Position numbers and translations under genes: made by a program. A stretch of 64,000 nucleotides of DNA from Bostrychus sinensis (taxonomy: Eukaryota; Chordata; Actinopteri; Gobiiformes; Eleotridae). Location of the stretch: positions 4,041,649-4,105,648 of the forward strand of contig CM036243.1 in the NCBI GenBank assembly GCA_020698575.1, written 5' to 3'. Positions 35,501-48,560 of the stretch are shown piece by piece (within the stretch, counting starts at the first letter, position 1; the number at the start of each line of letters is the position of its first letter). Below the pieces are notes generated by a model, which had not been told where the DNA came from, searched no databases, and was given only the letters and a program-made list of their open reading frames with translations.

Positions 35501-38500
35501 ATTTTAATCATAAAAACAGGATTGGATTCTCATTAAAAATAGAACTAACTTCACTTATAAAAACAGAAACTTTTTATTATTAATAATAATATAACTGATT
35601 AGATTATAATTTTTGCATTAGACTGGGCTGCATGGAGAAGATGCAAAGATTGTACTGTTAGTGTGAGTGCTGTTTAATGTGTTCAGTTCAGTTGGACACA
35701 CATTAAAACCACATCTGAACAGAACAGTTTCATTTTAAGGTTTATTTCCCCATAAAGTGCATTAGAGTGTACTTCCTGACAGTAAAGAGGCCATGGCCAC
35801 AGTCAGCTAACTGGCAGCTAAATACCACTTCACTGATCTCTGCTCATTATCCACTCATTACTCTCACTTTCATTCACCATGCTATGCACATACTTATGTG
35901 TTCTGACTTTGAATGAATAATATTCTACAAAATGTAAAAGACATGACAAATGGAACATAGATATAAAACAAAGATACATTAAGTGCTGAAGGAAGTGGCC
36001 AGTCTCGCTCTCTTTCACTTCCTGTTGTTAAACTGATGTGGTCCGTGATCAGGAAAACAGTGCCTCAGTCCTGTATGTCTCATAAAGGCATCACATGACA
36101 GATGGAAATGTTTGGAAACACTACTAGTTACAAGTCAGCCAGGAAAATACAAGTTGTGTTATCACCAACTTGTTTACATAACACACAAAAGAGGAGCACC
36201 TGCTAAAGACCAAACCCTGTTCTGACACTGGCAAAGGCTCACGAGCTGACCAAGAGGCTGTTTAAACAAAAACGCAGTGATTCTGTTGCGCATCTGCCTT
36301 TTATTTACATGAGGCCAATCTTTTCACTCCACAAAACTTTCTAGACATAAAGCTGCCCTTCTCAGTGAAAACTATGATGAAACATGCCTGTCTTAAACAG
36401 CTACTGGCTGCTCACTGCATGGACCGACTGCAGCAGCAACCAACAAAATAAATATTGTGTGTTTCAGAAATCCTTAGAAGTACTGCCACAGAAAAGCACA
36501 GATAAAAAGTTGTAGTAAAAGTTGTAGTGCTGAGCTAAGGCCTGGCAGTTTTACTATAGTCTTCTTCACATGTACTATATATTTAAGTATATACAAGTGA
36601 ATATAAATGATTTTGATGAGGCTACAGGCCAGTGATAGCATTGTCATGTTTGTTGGGCCATTACCTTGCTGGTGTGTGCCTTGGTCTTCCTGTGCGTGTG
36701 TGTTCTTCAGACTCTCTGTGTCAGGTTTGATGGACACTTCTGGAGCAGTGGTGTTGTTTTGTGCCGACTGCAGTTTGACTTCACAACTCTGGGATGGCTG
36801 CTCTCTCTTCCAGGTCTCTGGCAGAGCTTCACAGTTGAATCCGTTGCTCAGAGGCGAGTGCTCAGCCTCCTCTGTGATGGCGGTGAGGTCGTCAGGTAAG
36901 ATGGAGTCAGTGGTGCTCAGGACCTCGATGCTGTCCTCACTGTTGGCTCGCCTGGTGCACACATGCACACGCCTCCCCCCCGTGTCTACGGGTGCACGTC
37001 TGACTGAGGGCTCCACCATCAGGCCTGGAGTTTCTGCTCAAGAACAAAAAATAATATAGTACTTAAGATTGTTTTTTTAGTATTTATTGTAAGTATTTCA
37101 TTTAGTGTACTTGAAGGGGCTATATTATGCTTTTATTCATATTATTAAACCAATCTTGGTCAACACATTTGCATGTTTTTACAACCTTTAAAACATTAGA
37201 TTATGTACAAACATTATGTTTAAAGTGTTTCATTACTAGTGCCATAAACGAACAGGTGAGGAGACCAGCAAAGTGCAGCTCTGTTGTGCTCTTTTAAGCA
37301 GAAACAGAGAAAAAAGCTTATATACTTCTGTAAACTTTTTATAAGATGCCATTTTACTACAAAATAAAAAATAGCTTTTTAGTTTTTTGGATAAAGGAAT
37401 GAGAGAAGACTGGATGTAGAGGGGTTGCTAATTGGTCAATGCTTCCTGGAGTGTGCGGGGTTTGTGTAAGAGGCGGAGGTTCCGGGAATGGAACGTTCTG
37501 AATTAAAATTAAAAGCAAACTCCAGATGTGTGCTGTGTTTTTGTGATAGCTCCTGGCTGTGTACAGACTTCCAGGTTTGTGTGAGACTGTGATAAAGCGT
37601 CACCAAGGAGAGGAACTAAGAAAGGGGAGTAGTATCATTCAAACTCATTTCATTCACTCAACATTTTTTGAGGGACACCACACACTGTAGCTCATAAATG
37701 GTGTATGGACATAATTAAGTGCAGTATCACTTTAGCCCAGAGAAACATTTAATTAGATTTCTTATTCCACCTAAAAATATCACAGATAAAATATAAAAAA
37801 AATACATGAAATTACCTCTATTGTAATAAAAGTTCTGAAATAATGTCTCCTAAAGAACTTGTTCATAAGATACTTAACAACCTTTAACATATTTTAAAGC
37901 TGTTTTAAAATTAATAAACAATTATGCTCTGCGCTCTCTCCTGATCACTTTATAGTGATGCCAATTTAAGTGCTGAAATGATCTGAAAAAGTCCAGTGGT
38001 GTATGAGCTTTAGAAACGCACAGGAGCACTTCCAGGTTTCTGAGCATGTGAAGTGTTTTCAGATCTTGAGGAAGAGACTGCCTCAGCAAACAGTTTTATT
38101 CAAACATATGTGAAGGAAACAAAATACTACTCCACATATGTTTTTGAGGAGGAAACAACATTATAACATGGTTAAAAGCTCAGAAAAGTTGATTGAAGTT
38201 GAGCTGAGTGGGGAACATTTCAATGTAAAAAGTAGTATGCTGAAAGACACTGCCAGTGGAACCTACCTTTTCCATCACACCCAGCGATACCTTGCTGTGT
38301 GCGAAAAGACTTCTCTGTCCCCAGCACCTCGATGCTGTCGCTGCTACTCACACTGCCTGTCATCTCCATGGAAACGGCAGGTTCAGGGGTCACTGTGCGT
38401 CCATGTTCTGGCTCCATCTTGATTGAAATCTCCTCCACACAGGAGGAAAATGACTCCAGACTCAGCGGCTCTGCTTCTAGAGCTTCTGAGCTGCATTTAG

Positions 38501-41500
38501 TTCCATTCATTAAAGTATTGGTCTTCTCCTCCTCCTCCTCTACTTCACCGCCGTCGCTCGCCCAGAGCTCAAACAGAAAGTTGGTGAGTGTGAGACCTTT
38601 AGACAGAGAATTAATGACACTAGAAGTATGTAGGACACTCCTGTCTCCCCGCAGATGGCGCTCTGTGTCTGCTAACTGCTCCTTCATCAAAGACAGAAAG
38701 TATGCATTGCAGAGTTCATTGAGGGGCTTTAGCTGCTGCTCTGACCGGGGCAAAGAAGCGGCTCGGGCTGGAGGTGGTTCAGAGGGGAGGAAGGAGGTGT
38801 CCGTCAGGGAGTCTGCGGGGTCATAGGGCAGGAAGTCAGGCTGTTTGAGCTTCCGGTTGGGGTACGAGGTAACCTGGCGCAGGAGTTCTCTGTGGTTCAA
38901 GATGGAGTGCTCTATGGCTTCAAGCTCAGAGTTTTCTTCAGTAATACCATTAGCAGCTGGAGAGAGCTTCGTCCCGTGTTTTAGAGACAGCCTCTTAAAC
39001 CTTAAGTCAACAGAAAAGACCATCATTATTGAAAGGGCTATATCATACTTTTTAAACCACTCTTGGAGGCCTCTAGAACAGCAGCACATTTTACAACTGT
39101 GTAAAACATTTTGTGACTAAAAGAAATGGTTTCCAATTATTACTTTATTACTGCCATACAGAAACAGGTGAAGAGACCAGCAGAGGGCACCTCTGTTGCG
39201 CTCTTTTGAACATAAATAGAAGAAAAAAGGTGATTACATTCTTAAACATTTTGCATGATGTGATTTCACTAAAAACTGAAAAATAGCTGGCCAGAGAGCA
39301 GCGGAGGTAAGGAGCTAAATGTGCACACACAGTGACAGGCAGGGGCTCATTCCCCGTGCATAAAAACTACAGTGAGAAGACAGAAAGAGAGAGAAATCAC
39401 CATATCAATTGCTGAATACTGTCCCTACCTGTCTAACGGTAATGTCACAGTAACACAGTCTACTGTTTAGATTAATACGAGTTTAATGTTTATTCAGACA
39501 GACTGATGCAATCCTGCTCTTCCTGTTCCTAAATCAACATTAAAACCACAAGCTTGTTTATTTAAAGGCATACAATTTAAGTAATTTAACAACTGTAGAT
39601 TCAATACATGTTAGTTCTGTTTAGTGAGCCCATTTTAAAATAGGCCTATATGCATAAAAATACAAATAAGCTTCGATTTCTATGCTTCATTATAAACTGT
39701 ATGGCCACAAATCTATTTAATTTTTATTCACAGATTTATCAGGAATCAAGAAGAGAATCGACAAAGACTCAGCTTGATAAGCAGAATTGACAATGGCATT
39801 GACATTGATAAAATCTTATCAATCCCATAAACAGGGGATTGACTGGTCACTCTCCAGTCTCTACAGATATTGCACACTGACAACAGATTTGTAATGTTGT
39901 AAACCAAGTTATACCAGCTGTTAAAACTGATTGATACTTACTCGAGATCCTGTAGCTTCCTCTGCAGCTCCATAGAAAAGGCCTGCCTGTTTCCCGTCTT
40001 CAAACTGTCAGACGCCTGGGAGAAACTGGTGGACAGCTCAGCAAAGTTCTCCATCAGTTTAGTCTGGTCCGAACACACGTAGGCCATGCAGAAGGGCCGC
40101 ACCATCCCCCGCGCCTCCAGGTCGTACAGGGTGACGTGGTGAACGTACGCAAAGGCGTCCTCCGCCGAGTCTCCCAGGATCACTTTGGAGTCCTCACTGA
40201 AGTTGAGTCTAGGACCAGGGGAGGAGGGCAGGACTGGACTGGGGCCAGACGCCTGGTAGTCCACAGACATGATACGCACCGAGAAGTGGTTCAGGTCGAA
40301 GAGGCCAGTCACCCTGGGGTCATCCGGGATGGTCAAGACTGGAGTTGGACCCACCTGGGAAGCAGCAAAGTAAGAACAAGACGATTGGAGCTCACAGAAA
40401 GGCAGTGCTAGAGAATACAGAATACAGGGGAAATAAAAAATGCTCCAACTCTTGAGTTACTTGTCTTAATACACCTTTAAAAGGGAACTATGCAACATAT
40501 TTACTTTATTTAAACCGTTTCGGCGTCAGTGTGTTGACTAAATCAGTTGTTGAGGGGTGAATAAAGCCACCTGATATATCTTGGCAAAAAAACAGCCTTG
40601 CATGAGTGGGAGAATCAACCCAGTGAAAAAGAGTAAAGCCAAGCGAGCTGTCACACCAGACTAGGAACTTTTTACACGTTGCTCGTGAAGTGTGGAGATT
40701 TGGAAAATAAAAGATATTCTTGAAAAATGACATCTTCAGTTTTTGAAACATATTCTTAAAGTTGTTCACCTGTAGTAATCTGGTGTATAAGGAATTGGGC
40801 CCATAGTTATCACGATCAAAAAAAGAATGATTGGATAATGTGGAAGACTTCTGCAAAGCAAAGATAGTACATTTATATAATAGACAAATGTACCATCACC
40901 TACTCCACAGGTGCCAAATGTGGCCCGCAGGATAATTTCTTTTGGCCCGCGAGATCATTTCCATTTTATATTAATAATGGCCCGCCGATATATTGTGCTC
41001 GATCTGTTTGAACTACATCTCCCATAATGCACTGCAGAAGAGGCGCCACTGCGCGCCGGCACTGCCCCTCCCCCGCTGTTTTAGCGAGCGGCATTTAACG
41101 AGCCGCAGGAGCAGAGAGAGAGTGAAGGATTCTCCAACAGGAAATTTAACTTTCCACAAAATAAATGGACAAAGAGGGGTCAGTGAGAGCAGGAGCTTCT
41201 TAAACAGGTGGGACTCTCTGTAAACTCTCTACACTTTGTTTGTTGAGCTAATGTAGCAGTAATAAAACCACGCTCCAACCGCACAGCAGTGTAAGAACAT
41301 CTCCTTTACAAACCGTACGTCTTTAAAAACAGAAAACCAAGTTGTGTCAGTAAAAGCAAGTTATCAGCAGAGAGTTGTCTAAGTTCATTCACAGCACTGC
41401 CCTCCGTCACTCTTTTTCCTTTCTCTCTGTCGCTACTTGTGCTCTAATGCACTCATTAACACACAGCGAGCTAAACCTGCCCAGAAAGAGGTATAATCCT

Positions 41501-44500
41501 GCTCACACTGTGTCCTGCAGAGGACAGAGAGGTGGACAGTAGTTTGCTCAATAAATGTTAAATAAGCCTATAATACGTGTTTGTGTGTAGGAGCTGACTC
41601 AGCTTAAAGTTGTGCTGGGCTTACATAAGGGGCATGACATGCACCTAAATATTTATCTGCTGGTAGTACCACTGTCACAGTAAAACAGAGTGGACCTGAT
41701 GAAAACACCTGTCTTATATGAGGAGTTGGATATCTGTGGCAGTAAATAATACTTAATAAATAATTGGCCAGTGTTAGTCAGTAGTCTGTGGCCTATTTGT
41801 TATTTGTTGAGTTCCAAGTTCTGATTTAAAACAAAACTACAAAGCCCGTTAAAACCACAAATCTACACCTGTAGTTCTGTGGGGAAGTATTATTCTATGT
41901 AAAAAGCCTATTGTAGCCTAACTGAGAACAAAAATACAGTAGGCTGGCTTTATTATTTATACAATTCTCTTATTCGGCCCACAACCAAGACTGGTTTTCT
42001 AATTTTGGCCCCAGCTCCGATTGAGTTTGACACCCCTGACCTACTCCATCTTATAATGCAGATGAATACATTTCCCCATGGCTGCAGCAGGTAAAACACA
42101 TACTGACTGTGACTGAATGACTGTGGTCTGTCATACATCTGCACGTCACAGACATTCAACAGTGTCACCTGGCTCCAACTAACTGTTGAACAGATCCTAA
42201 AAGATCAGCATTATTCAAAAGTGGCAAAGTGAAATTAGGGACATGACTTCTTGTGATGTTTATGCAGAAGTTAAACAGAAATATACATTTAAGAAATATT
42301 TGTTAGGCGAGAATCTTAACTATCAGCAGGCCATTTGCAGTTTTAGAACAAACACCACCAGAATGTTTAAAGTCATTGGTCGGTATAAAGGTCTGGAAAG
42401 ACATTTAGAATTTGGCATTTGTGTATTTGTGTTTGAGATGAATTTCATGGCTTAGTTGAGTGCACAAATCCTCAGGTGATGAAATGTACAGACAAATATT
42501 TGCCAAAATATTATTTAAAGCGCCATCAATGTATAAGCTTGTATTGTTACTTCAGTTTGAAAAAACTAAAATAATAAGGCTGGTTGCTTTTCTGAAAGGG
42601 GTTTTTCCCTTATATCAATATAAATATGTTTGTGCTCCATACCATGTATATGGTCATGAGAAAATAAAGGAAATGAAATAATGAAAGAAAAACAACAAAA
42701 CAACAAAAGAAAAGGAAGCTAATTTTTCATTGTTCCTCACTCACTTGGGAACATTCCTGAGCCACAGTATTTTTAGCTGTTAACTTCCACCCAAATTGAT
42801 AATTCTTTGACTCTTCACACAAAGTTCTGTTGGCCCCACTGTGGCATATATCACATAAACCCCCTTTCTCTAAATATCATTGCTGCAGCAATTCCTCTGC
42901 TCCTTCCTGACACAGTCCTCACAATTTATTCTGGCTTACACAAAGACTACAAAGGCTGGATTACATGTTCATATTTATGTATGTCAAAATTAATAAAGTC
43001 TAACCAATCAAGCTTCTGATCTACTCTCAATCATGAGTTCATTCATTTTCAGCTCTAATGGGTTAATTAATAACAGCACATTCTCTTCTGTCTCAGATTA
43101 ATATTTTTACAAGCAATAAATGTTTCTTTTGTGGGGGATTTCTGCATGAGTCTGATCTACTCTCAATCATGAGTTCATTCATTTTCAGCTCTAATGGGTT
43201 AATTAATAACAGCACATTCTCTTCTGTCTCAGATTAATATTTTTACAAGCAATAAATGTTTCTTTTGTGGGGGATTTCTGCATGAGTCTTACGATGCGGA
43301 TATGGTAAAAACAAAGTCCCTTTCTTTCAGGGGTTGCCACATTGAGAATGATTACTCTGATAGGCAACAGTAGCTCACAACCACTTTCCAAGTAGCTCGC
43401 CAGAGGCTTAATAATTCATACAGAAACTTGGTTAATCAAATTAGACTGAACACTTTGTAAACCAACTTGTGTATGCATATCCAATCAAATTCATGTCTGC
43501 CCCCTTTAAGCACAAAATGATTCACCAATCAGTTGTCAATTAAAATGCTGTAGCCAAGCTTGTTGAGTCCGTGTTATAAAATCAACAGCAGGCATGACTA
43601 CTACAAGGCTAAGAATATACCACAATATCTTCATCAAGATTAGGAGACAAAGTTTAGTTTCACAAACATAAACAAGAAGTGTGTGTCAGCCACTGCATTC
43701 AGACACACAAAATGCACATGTAGGTGAACTCAATATTTCTGTTGTTTCAATGGAAAATGTAAGTTGTGAACACCAACATTTTCTAAATCTTCAGGTAAAT
43801 GTTAAGGGAAAATTAATTTTCTTCAGGTTTAAAATGTCAGCCCTGTGACTAACTAGCCACTGTCCAGTGTGTACCCTGCCTGAAGCCCAGAATGACTGGT
43901 ACAGGCTCCAGTACCTGCACACCATAATGGGAATAAGAAGATGAATAAATGTTACAAAACACAAGAAGCCCTCTTCCATTTTCGATTTGTAAAGGTATTT
44001 CTCAGGGGGAAAAGGTTGGAGACCTCTGCCTTTAACAATTCATATTATTGGTATGAAATGACAAAACAATAGCAATAACTTCTGTGTATGGGGCAAATGG
44101 CTCATAGTATTCTTTATACTATCTGATACTACAGATTCTGCTGTCCATGAACAAAACATTCCCCGCATACTTTAACTGAGACACACCTTATTAAAAAGTA
44201 GGTAGCCAGCCATGATGGAATGTAACAAAGTGAAAATACTTTGTTACTTTATTAGCACAATTTTCACGTATCTGTACTTTACCTGAATAATGTTTTACAA
44301 GGAGTACTTTTACTTTACTACATTTTAGAGCAAGTATCTGTACTTTTCACTTCACTACATTTATGAATTGGTTTGAAGTACAAAGTATTTTGAGTTTTGG
44401 TTTAAAATAGTTTGTTTGTGCTGTGCCCTCATTGTAGATTCACATTACCTAAATATAAAATAAAATATTAAATTTGATTCCAACAGGAATTAAAAATTTT

Positions 44501-45676
44501 AAATAGTTTTGTTTTTTATCATTGTCATAGCCTACACGAGAGTGATAAAATGGGCGAAAGAAGTTTGCTTCCAGTGGGGACAAATTACCCAAACATCAGA
44601 TGTTTGGGTTTCAACATTATTGGTACTGTATGAACTGTATTTTACTTGCTTAAATACATTTTGAAAGTTTAAGCTTCTGTGACTGTATTTTTGTGGCAAT
44701 AAAAATGTTGAAAAATGGCACTAAAAATGACCTTAAAAAGCATTAAATTGCGGATACCTGCAGGAACCCTGTCGCAGACAGATGAATGTGGGGCAAAAAT
44801 AATGCATGGGGGTCCGGGGGTCCTCCCCCAGCAAAATGTAAATGAAACATATGTGATTTCCTGTTTTCTGGTGCATTCTAATTGATTAATATTTTAGGCT
44901 GGCTACAATTTATGGTTTTACTTAGTAGGAGTGGCTTTCTAGGAGAATTGTGAGGCAGCCTCACTTCAGTGGTTTGTTTTTTCATGGCTTGCTCACTATT
45001 CTAGAGGTAAATAAAAGTCCTTGGGGCTCCATCTTCAGCTCTGGGCTCTAGACAATTGCCTACTTTACCTGCCCAATTGAGATGGCTCAGTTCACAAATC
45101 ACAGCGCATTTGAACTCACCAAGTGACCAAAAAGGCCATTTATTGATAAAACTGAGGACATTGTAAACATTTTAGATAATTTAGATAGTTCAGTTAACTT
45201 TAGATAAATGTGTTTTAAGTGTACTGTTTTTATTTATTAGTTAATATAAGGACAACTGAAACATGGTTTGTTGAAAACTGGGACTTATTAGTGTTTTTAC
45301 AGATGTCTTGGGACAAGGGCCTAAAACTGGGACTGTCCTGTTAAGCCGGGACGTCTGTTCACTCCAAATAGGCTACTTTTATACTTTTACAATTGAATAA
45401 ATAAATTTATTTTTTTGACATTTTTGAAAGATTTACTCAGACTAGCTACTTCTGACTGCTCAGTGTTAAAGCCAAAGGGACACACACCTGCTCTGAGAAC
45501 TCGGCCACCAGGATGAAGTCTCTGTTGAACTGTGCAGAGGAGCTCCACGGGTTCTCGGGAGAAAACAGCGGGACCGAGAGCGCCTCCGGCAGACTCCGAT
45601 CCTCCAGGTCCTCCTCCGACCCCTCCGTGAAGCCCCCTGCCCCGGAGAAGGCGAGCAGGTCCGGGGAGCCGATCAT
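32568..45676 (-). CDS. smcr8: smcr8, C9orf72-WDR41 complex subunit (DENN-type), six coding exons
   Basis: Exons, 5' to 3' on the minus strand: 45676-45488, 40354-39942, 39000-38291, 37024-36665, 34244-33782 and 32988-32568 (stop TAG). All phases join, giving 851 residues against 937 in human. SMCR8 forms a cytoplasmic complex with C9orf72 and WDR41 that regulates autophagy and lysosome signalling through small GTPases. Matches to the family: FNRDFILVAEFSEQVGPTPV, then FSVRIMSVDYQAS, YVHHVTLYDLEARGMVRPFC, two DSIEVL motifs (end of exon 3, start of exon 4), FSHHALFCLLSGRPLVVMGG, and LSRYSRYLSVLDLDQRTLR near the C-terminus. The longin-like N-terminal and DENN C-terminal regions are both present. 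From memory the human gene has only two coding exons, so most introns here may be fish gains. Fish have smcr8a and smcr8b; which one this is cannot be told. Confidence 0.95.
34990..36470. other. Intron 4 of smcr8, no recognised feature
   Basis: The sequence is mostly AT-rich with no supported exon or repeat terminus. Confidence 0.4.
37113..37500 (-). repeat. Family F repeat copy, minus orientation
   Basis: Begins GAAGGGGCTATATTATGC and contains GAGGAGACCAGCAAAGTGCA; the reverse complement aligns with 29508-29958. It lies in smcr8 intron 3. Confidence 0.55.
39030..39330 (-). repeat. Family F repeat copy, truncated
   Basis: Begins TGAAAGGGCTATATCATAC and shares GAAGAGACCAGCAGAGGGCA with the 37.1-kb copy. 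Its end lies only about 30 bases from the smcr8 exon 3 acceptor, so it forms part of the 3' intron end. Confidence 0.55.
40906..42038 (-). mobile_element. Complete hAT-like non-autonomous transposon with 8-bp target duplication
   Basis: The element is 1,133 bp with imperfect 14-bp termini (CACAGGTGCCAAAT and the complement CAGGGGTGTCAAAC). It is flanked by exact copies of ACCTACTC at 40898-40905 and 42039-42046. It is the inverted relative of 11866-12891. A GC-rich patch (41040-41110) carries no intact transposase. It lies in smcr8 intron 1. Confidence 0.93.
43015..43289. repeat. Perfect tandem duplication, 136-bp unit, two copies
   Basis: The unit starting TCTGATCTACTCTCAATCAT at 43015 is repeated from 43151 with a period of exactly 136 and no difference seen. 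It is either very recent or an assembly artefact. Confidence 0.93.
43835..43950 (+). repeat. SINE-like repeat, 3' fragment
   Basis: Carries GTCAGCCCTGTGACTAACTA, GTGTACCCTGCCTGAAGCCC and ACAGGCTCCAGTA, as in the 57735-58085 copy. Confidence 0.6.
44215..44420 (-). repeat. Fragment of the CAGTGGTGGAA-type MITE
   Basis: GATGGAATGTAACAAAGTG followed by AAGTACTTTTACTTTACTAC-type text matches one end of the intact copy at 46458-46877. Confidence 0.5.
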
Positions 45677-45679
45677 GTT

Positions 45680-45850
45680 CGCTCGGGTTAACAGCAGTTC
45701 GCAGGGTTAAGGGTGAAGGCTCGCGCTCAGGCCATCACTGGAGTCGGCGCTTTGAAGTGCGGTGCCGCGTGCTCAGATCTGACATTTGTTCGCCGCGAGC
45801 GGGCGGCCTCCGGTGAGTCAGCGGTTCACGCGCGGCTCTACAAGAACAAA
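45680..45850 (-). promoter_or_regulatory. CpG-rich 5' region of smcr8
   Basis: The bases just upstream of the smcr8 ATG (on the minus strand) are rich in CG dinucleotides, unlike the surroundings, as expected of a CpG-type promoter. No TATA box was evident. Confidence 0.5.
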
Positions 45851-46457
45851 CTATACATATATATATTTAAAAAAAAAACAAAAAACTTGTTGCGCTTTTT
45901 AATGAAGTTGTCGCGCTACTGACACCGGAGCAGTCATGTCGAATTAAACTTAAAAAAAAAAGCGAGTTATCTATGCGCAAATTGCTAAGTTAAAGTTCAA
46001 ACACAGTGGTAAACAAGCGGCATACCAAGTAACGGAGAAGCGAAACTTCCCAGAGGGCGGCAGTCACACGGTTAGCTAACCTTTGTCCCGGGATTTCTTC
46101 TTGTGTTCCTCTTTTTAGGAAATAAGTCAACTATTACTTTAAGTCCACACTTCGGGTTTTGGAGTCATGCGTCTGGGCCAGCATACTGACCCTTATGCGG
46201 GACAGTTTGCCGGGTGCTAGACGCGCTAGTGCCGCTCCAGAGAGAGTTGCGAAACTGGCGCTTATAGTCAGGAGCCTGGACATCTGACACTGGGTCAAGT
46301 TACACCTTTAAAGTCACTTCAATCGCAGTAAGTTCAACATCCGGCCAACCTCTTCAAATTAAAAGTAAAAAGTAAAACAGGCATTTATTGTGTCAACTAT
46401 AATGACACATTACAAATTAAAGTTAGTTACAACGTAGCCTACATCATACAATTTTAC

Positions 46458-46877
46458 CAGTGGTGGAAGAAGTACCATTACTTTCAAATATACCTGAGTA
46501 CTCACTTTCAAATGTACTTGTGGGTAAAAAAGTAAAAGTATTTTTAACTAATGAATGTGTTAAATGTGAGGGTTTTTGCTGTAAAACTTTGCTGAAAACT
46601 AACTGCTGCAATAGAAGAGAGTGAATCTGTCGGTGAGGTTTTTCTGAAGAGTACTTCTTTACTGCATCTTTTATACTTATGTACTGTGTCTACAATGACA
46701 ATGCAGCAAAAGGTAATGATTTTAAACCAAGCTCAAAATACTTTTTACTTCAAACCAAATTCCATAAAGTAATGGAGTAAAAAGTACAAATACTTGCTTT
46801 AAAATGTGGTGAAGTAAAAGTAAAAGTACCCCTTCTAAAATTTACTCAGGTACTTTTACTGTTACATTCCACCACTG
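46458..46877. mobile_element. hAT-type MITE with exact 8-bp target duplication
   Basis: The ends read CAGTGGTGGAAGAAGTA at the left and GTTACATTCCACCACTG at the right. The flanks are identical AATTTTAC copies at 46450-46457 and 46878-46885. The 420-bp body is AAGTAC/GTACTT-rich with no coding frame. Relatives lie at 44215-44420 and 62650-63066. Confidence 0.93.
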
Positions 46878-47839
46878 AATTTTACATCAGTTACATGTAA
46901 AAACACAATGAAATGAAATAAAAAAAACTTAAATTTTAGTGAACTTTCCAGTTTAAAAATGTGGAATTACTTGGCAAAAATTTTACTTCCACAACTCATT
47001 CACTCATTTTAAAAGCAAGTACATAAACCACGGCTGTCTACTATGGCCTGAGGACCAAATGCAGCCCACAAACCAGTACTTTTCACATCAAGGTAAAAAG
47101 CTTCATATGACTGCTTTATGTGAATGAGTCTCTATATAGTAAAAGGTGACAGCAAAAGTAAAAAATGAAATCGTTTGCTGGTGATGAAAAAAAAAAAGCC
47201 ATACTATGTGCCTACGGTCCTAAGCCTGGATAAATGTGTGATTGAGGAAAGGCATCCTGTGTAGAGACCTCAGAAAGAAAGGGAGCAGCTGAATGGGACT
47301 TGCTGTTATGGTGAGGCAAAATACATCCGTTAGAGAAAGGTACACCAGTCTGAGAACCAGAGCAGGTAGCTTCAGGGCAGATGAGCCACAAAGGAGCCTT
47401 TGACTATTTGTTATGTCAGCACAGTATTCAGTTCTATTCTGTTCAATAAAAATGACCCCACAAGGAAAATCTAGTACCTAGATCTTGTACAATCGCGCTG
47501 TGTTCATCTACCACAGTCAGGGGTGTCATTAAACCTTATGGCTGTGGAAACAAAATAGGTTATGTGCTTTGTCTACTACTATATAACATAATGACAACGT
47601 AGTAATAGTAGTAGTAGTAGTAATATGTAACGCAGGAATGTCTTTGGAGGTCGGGAGGAAGCCAGAGTACCCAGAGAGACCTCCTAGTAACATAAGGAGG
47701 TCATGCACATTCTTCCCAGAGAGATTTATTTGTATTGTATTATTGTATTTTATACAGACACTGAATAATACTATGCAAGTATAAATTGATTATTGTATTT
47801 TTTTATTATTTGTAACTGGTGAATAAATTGCACCTAGTT

Positions 47840-47965
47840 GATTGTCAGCTTTGCGACTAACTGGCCATTGTCCATAGTGTACCCTGCCCAAAGCCCATAG
47901 TTTCTGAAACAGGGACTAGCCATCAGCAACCCCTAACAGGAATAAGCAGTAGAAGGTGGATAAAT
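47840..47965 (+). repeat. SINE-like repeat, 3' fragment
   Basis: Matches the same family tail (GACTAACTGGCCATTGTCC, GTGTACCCTGCCCAAAGCCC, AACCCCTAACAGGAATAAGC). Confidence 0.6.
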
Positions 47966-48319
47966 TAACTATTCACAGTCACTTTGTACCACTGAGCTGC
48001 ACTGACACACATCCAGATTGTCTGTTAAGGTATAACAAGAACACAGCTAGGTAGCATGATTAGGTTTTTTCAGTTACTAAGGCTCAAATAATGAAATATA
48101 CAGGAACACAGGTGGTTTTACATGAAGCAAGAGGGGTAAAGTGCTGCTTTCTGGGAAACAAGTCCTGGAATAAACTCAAAAGTTGGCCCAGGTAGCTCAT
48201 GGAGCATGGAGTAATGAGAAATACACACCTAATAAATCGGTTTGTGCCACTAAAATGACTTAGGTTTAACCAGTTTTAATGTAATTAAATGGGATAATTT
48301 ATGCAAATTGAATTTTCTG

Positions 48320-48560
48320 AGTTCTCTACTGTGTTATAATTTTAAACATACCTGGAGTTTTGGTTTGTTTTATTCATGCCTGTTTGACCTTGAGCCTGTG
48401 TTTTCTGGTGCTGCCTTTAGCAAGCCTCAGAAAGCTCAGTTCCACTCCAGAAAAAACTCATTTATCAAAAAAATGCATACAGCTCTGTTTCCATTCCAAA
48501 AGAGCTTAAAAGAGCTGCACTCTGCTGCCCTCTCCTGGTCTTTTTACCTGTTTCTCATTT
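48320..48560 (+). repeat. Family F repeat fragment
   Basis: Contains AACATACCTGGAGTTTTGG and GCCTCAGAAAGCTCAGTTCC as in the 29.5-kb copy. Confidence 0.55.

Noticed and set aside
36474..36664. Continuation of the smcr8 exon 4 frame past 36665
   Set aside because: CAAG/GTAATG is a good donor whose phase joins exon 5, and the downstream residues do not resemble SMCR8.
40993..41223. Basic 76-codon frame in the hAT-like element
   Set aside because: It lies inside a non-autonomous transposon, is not shared intact by the copy at 12.6 kb and has no transposase motif.
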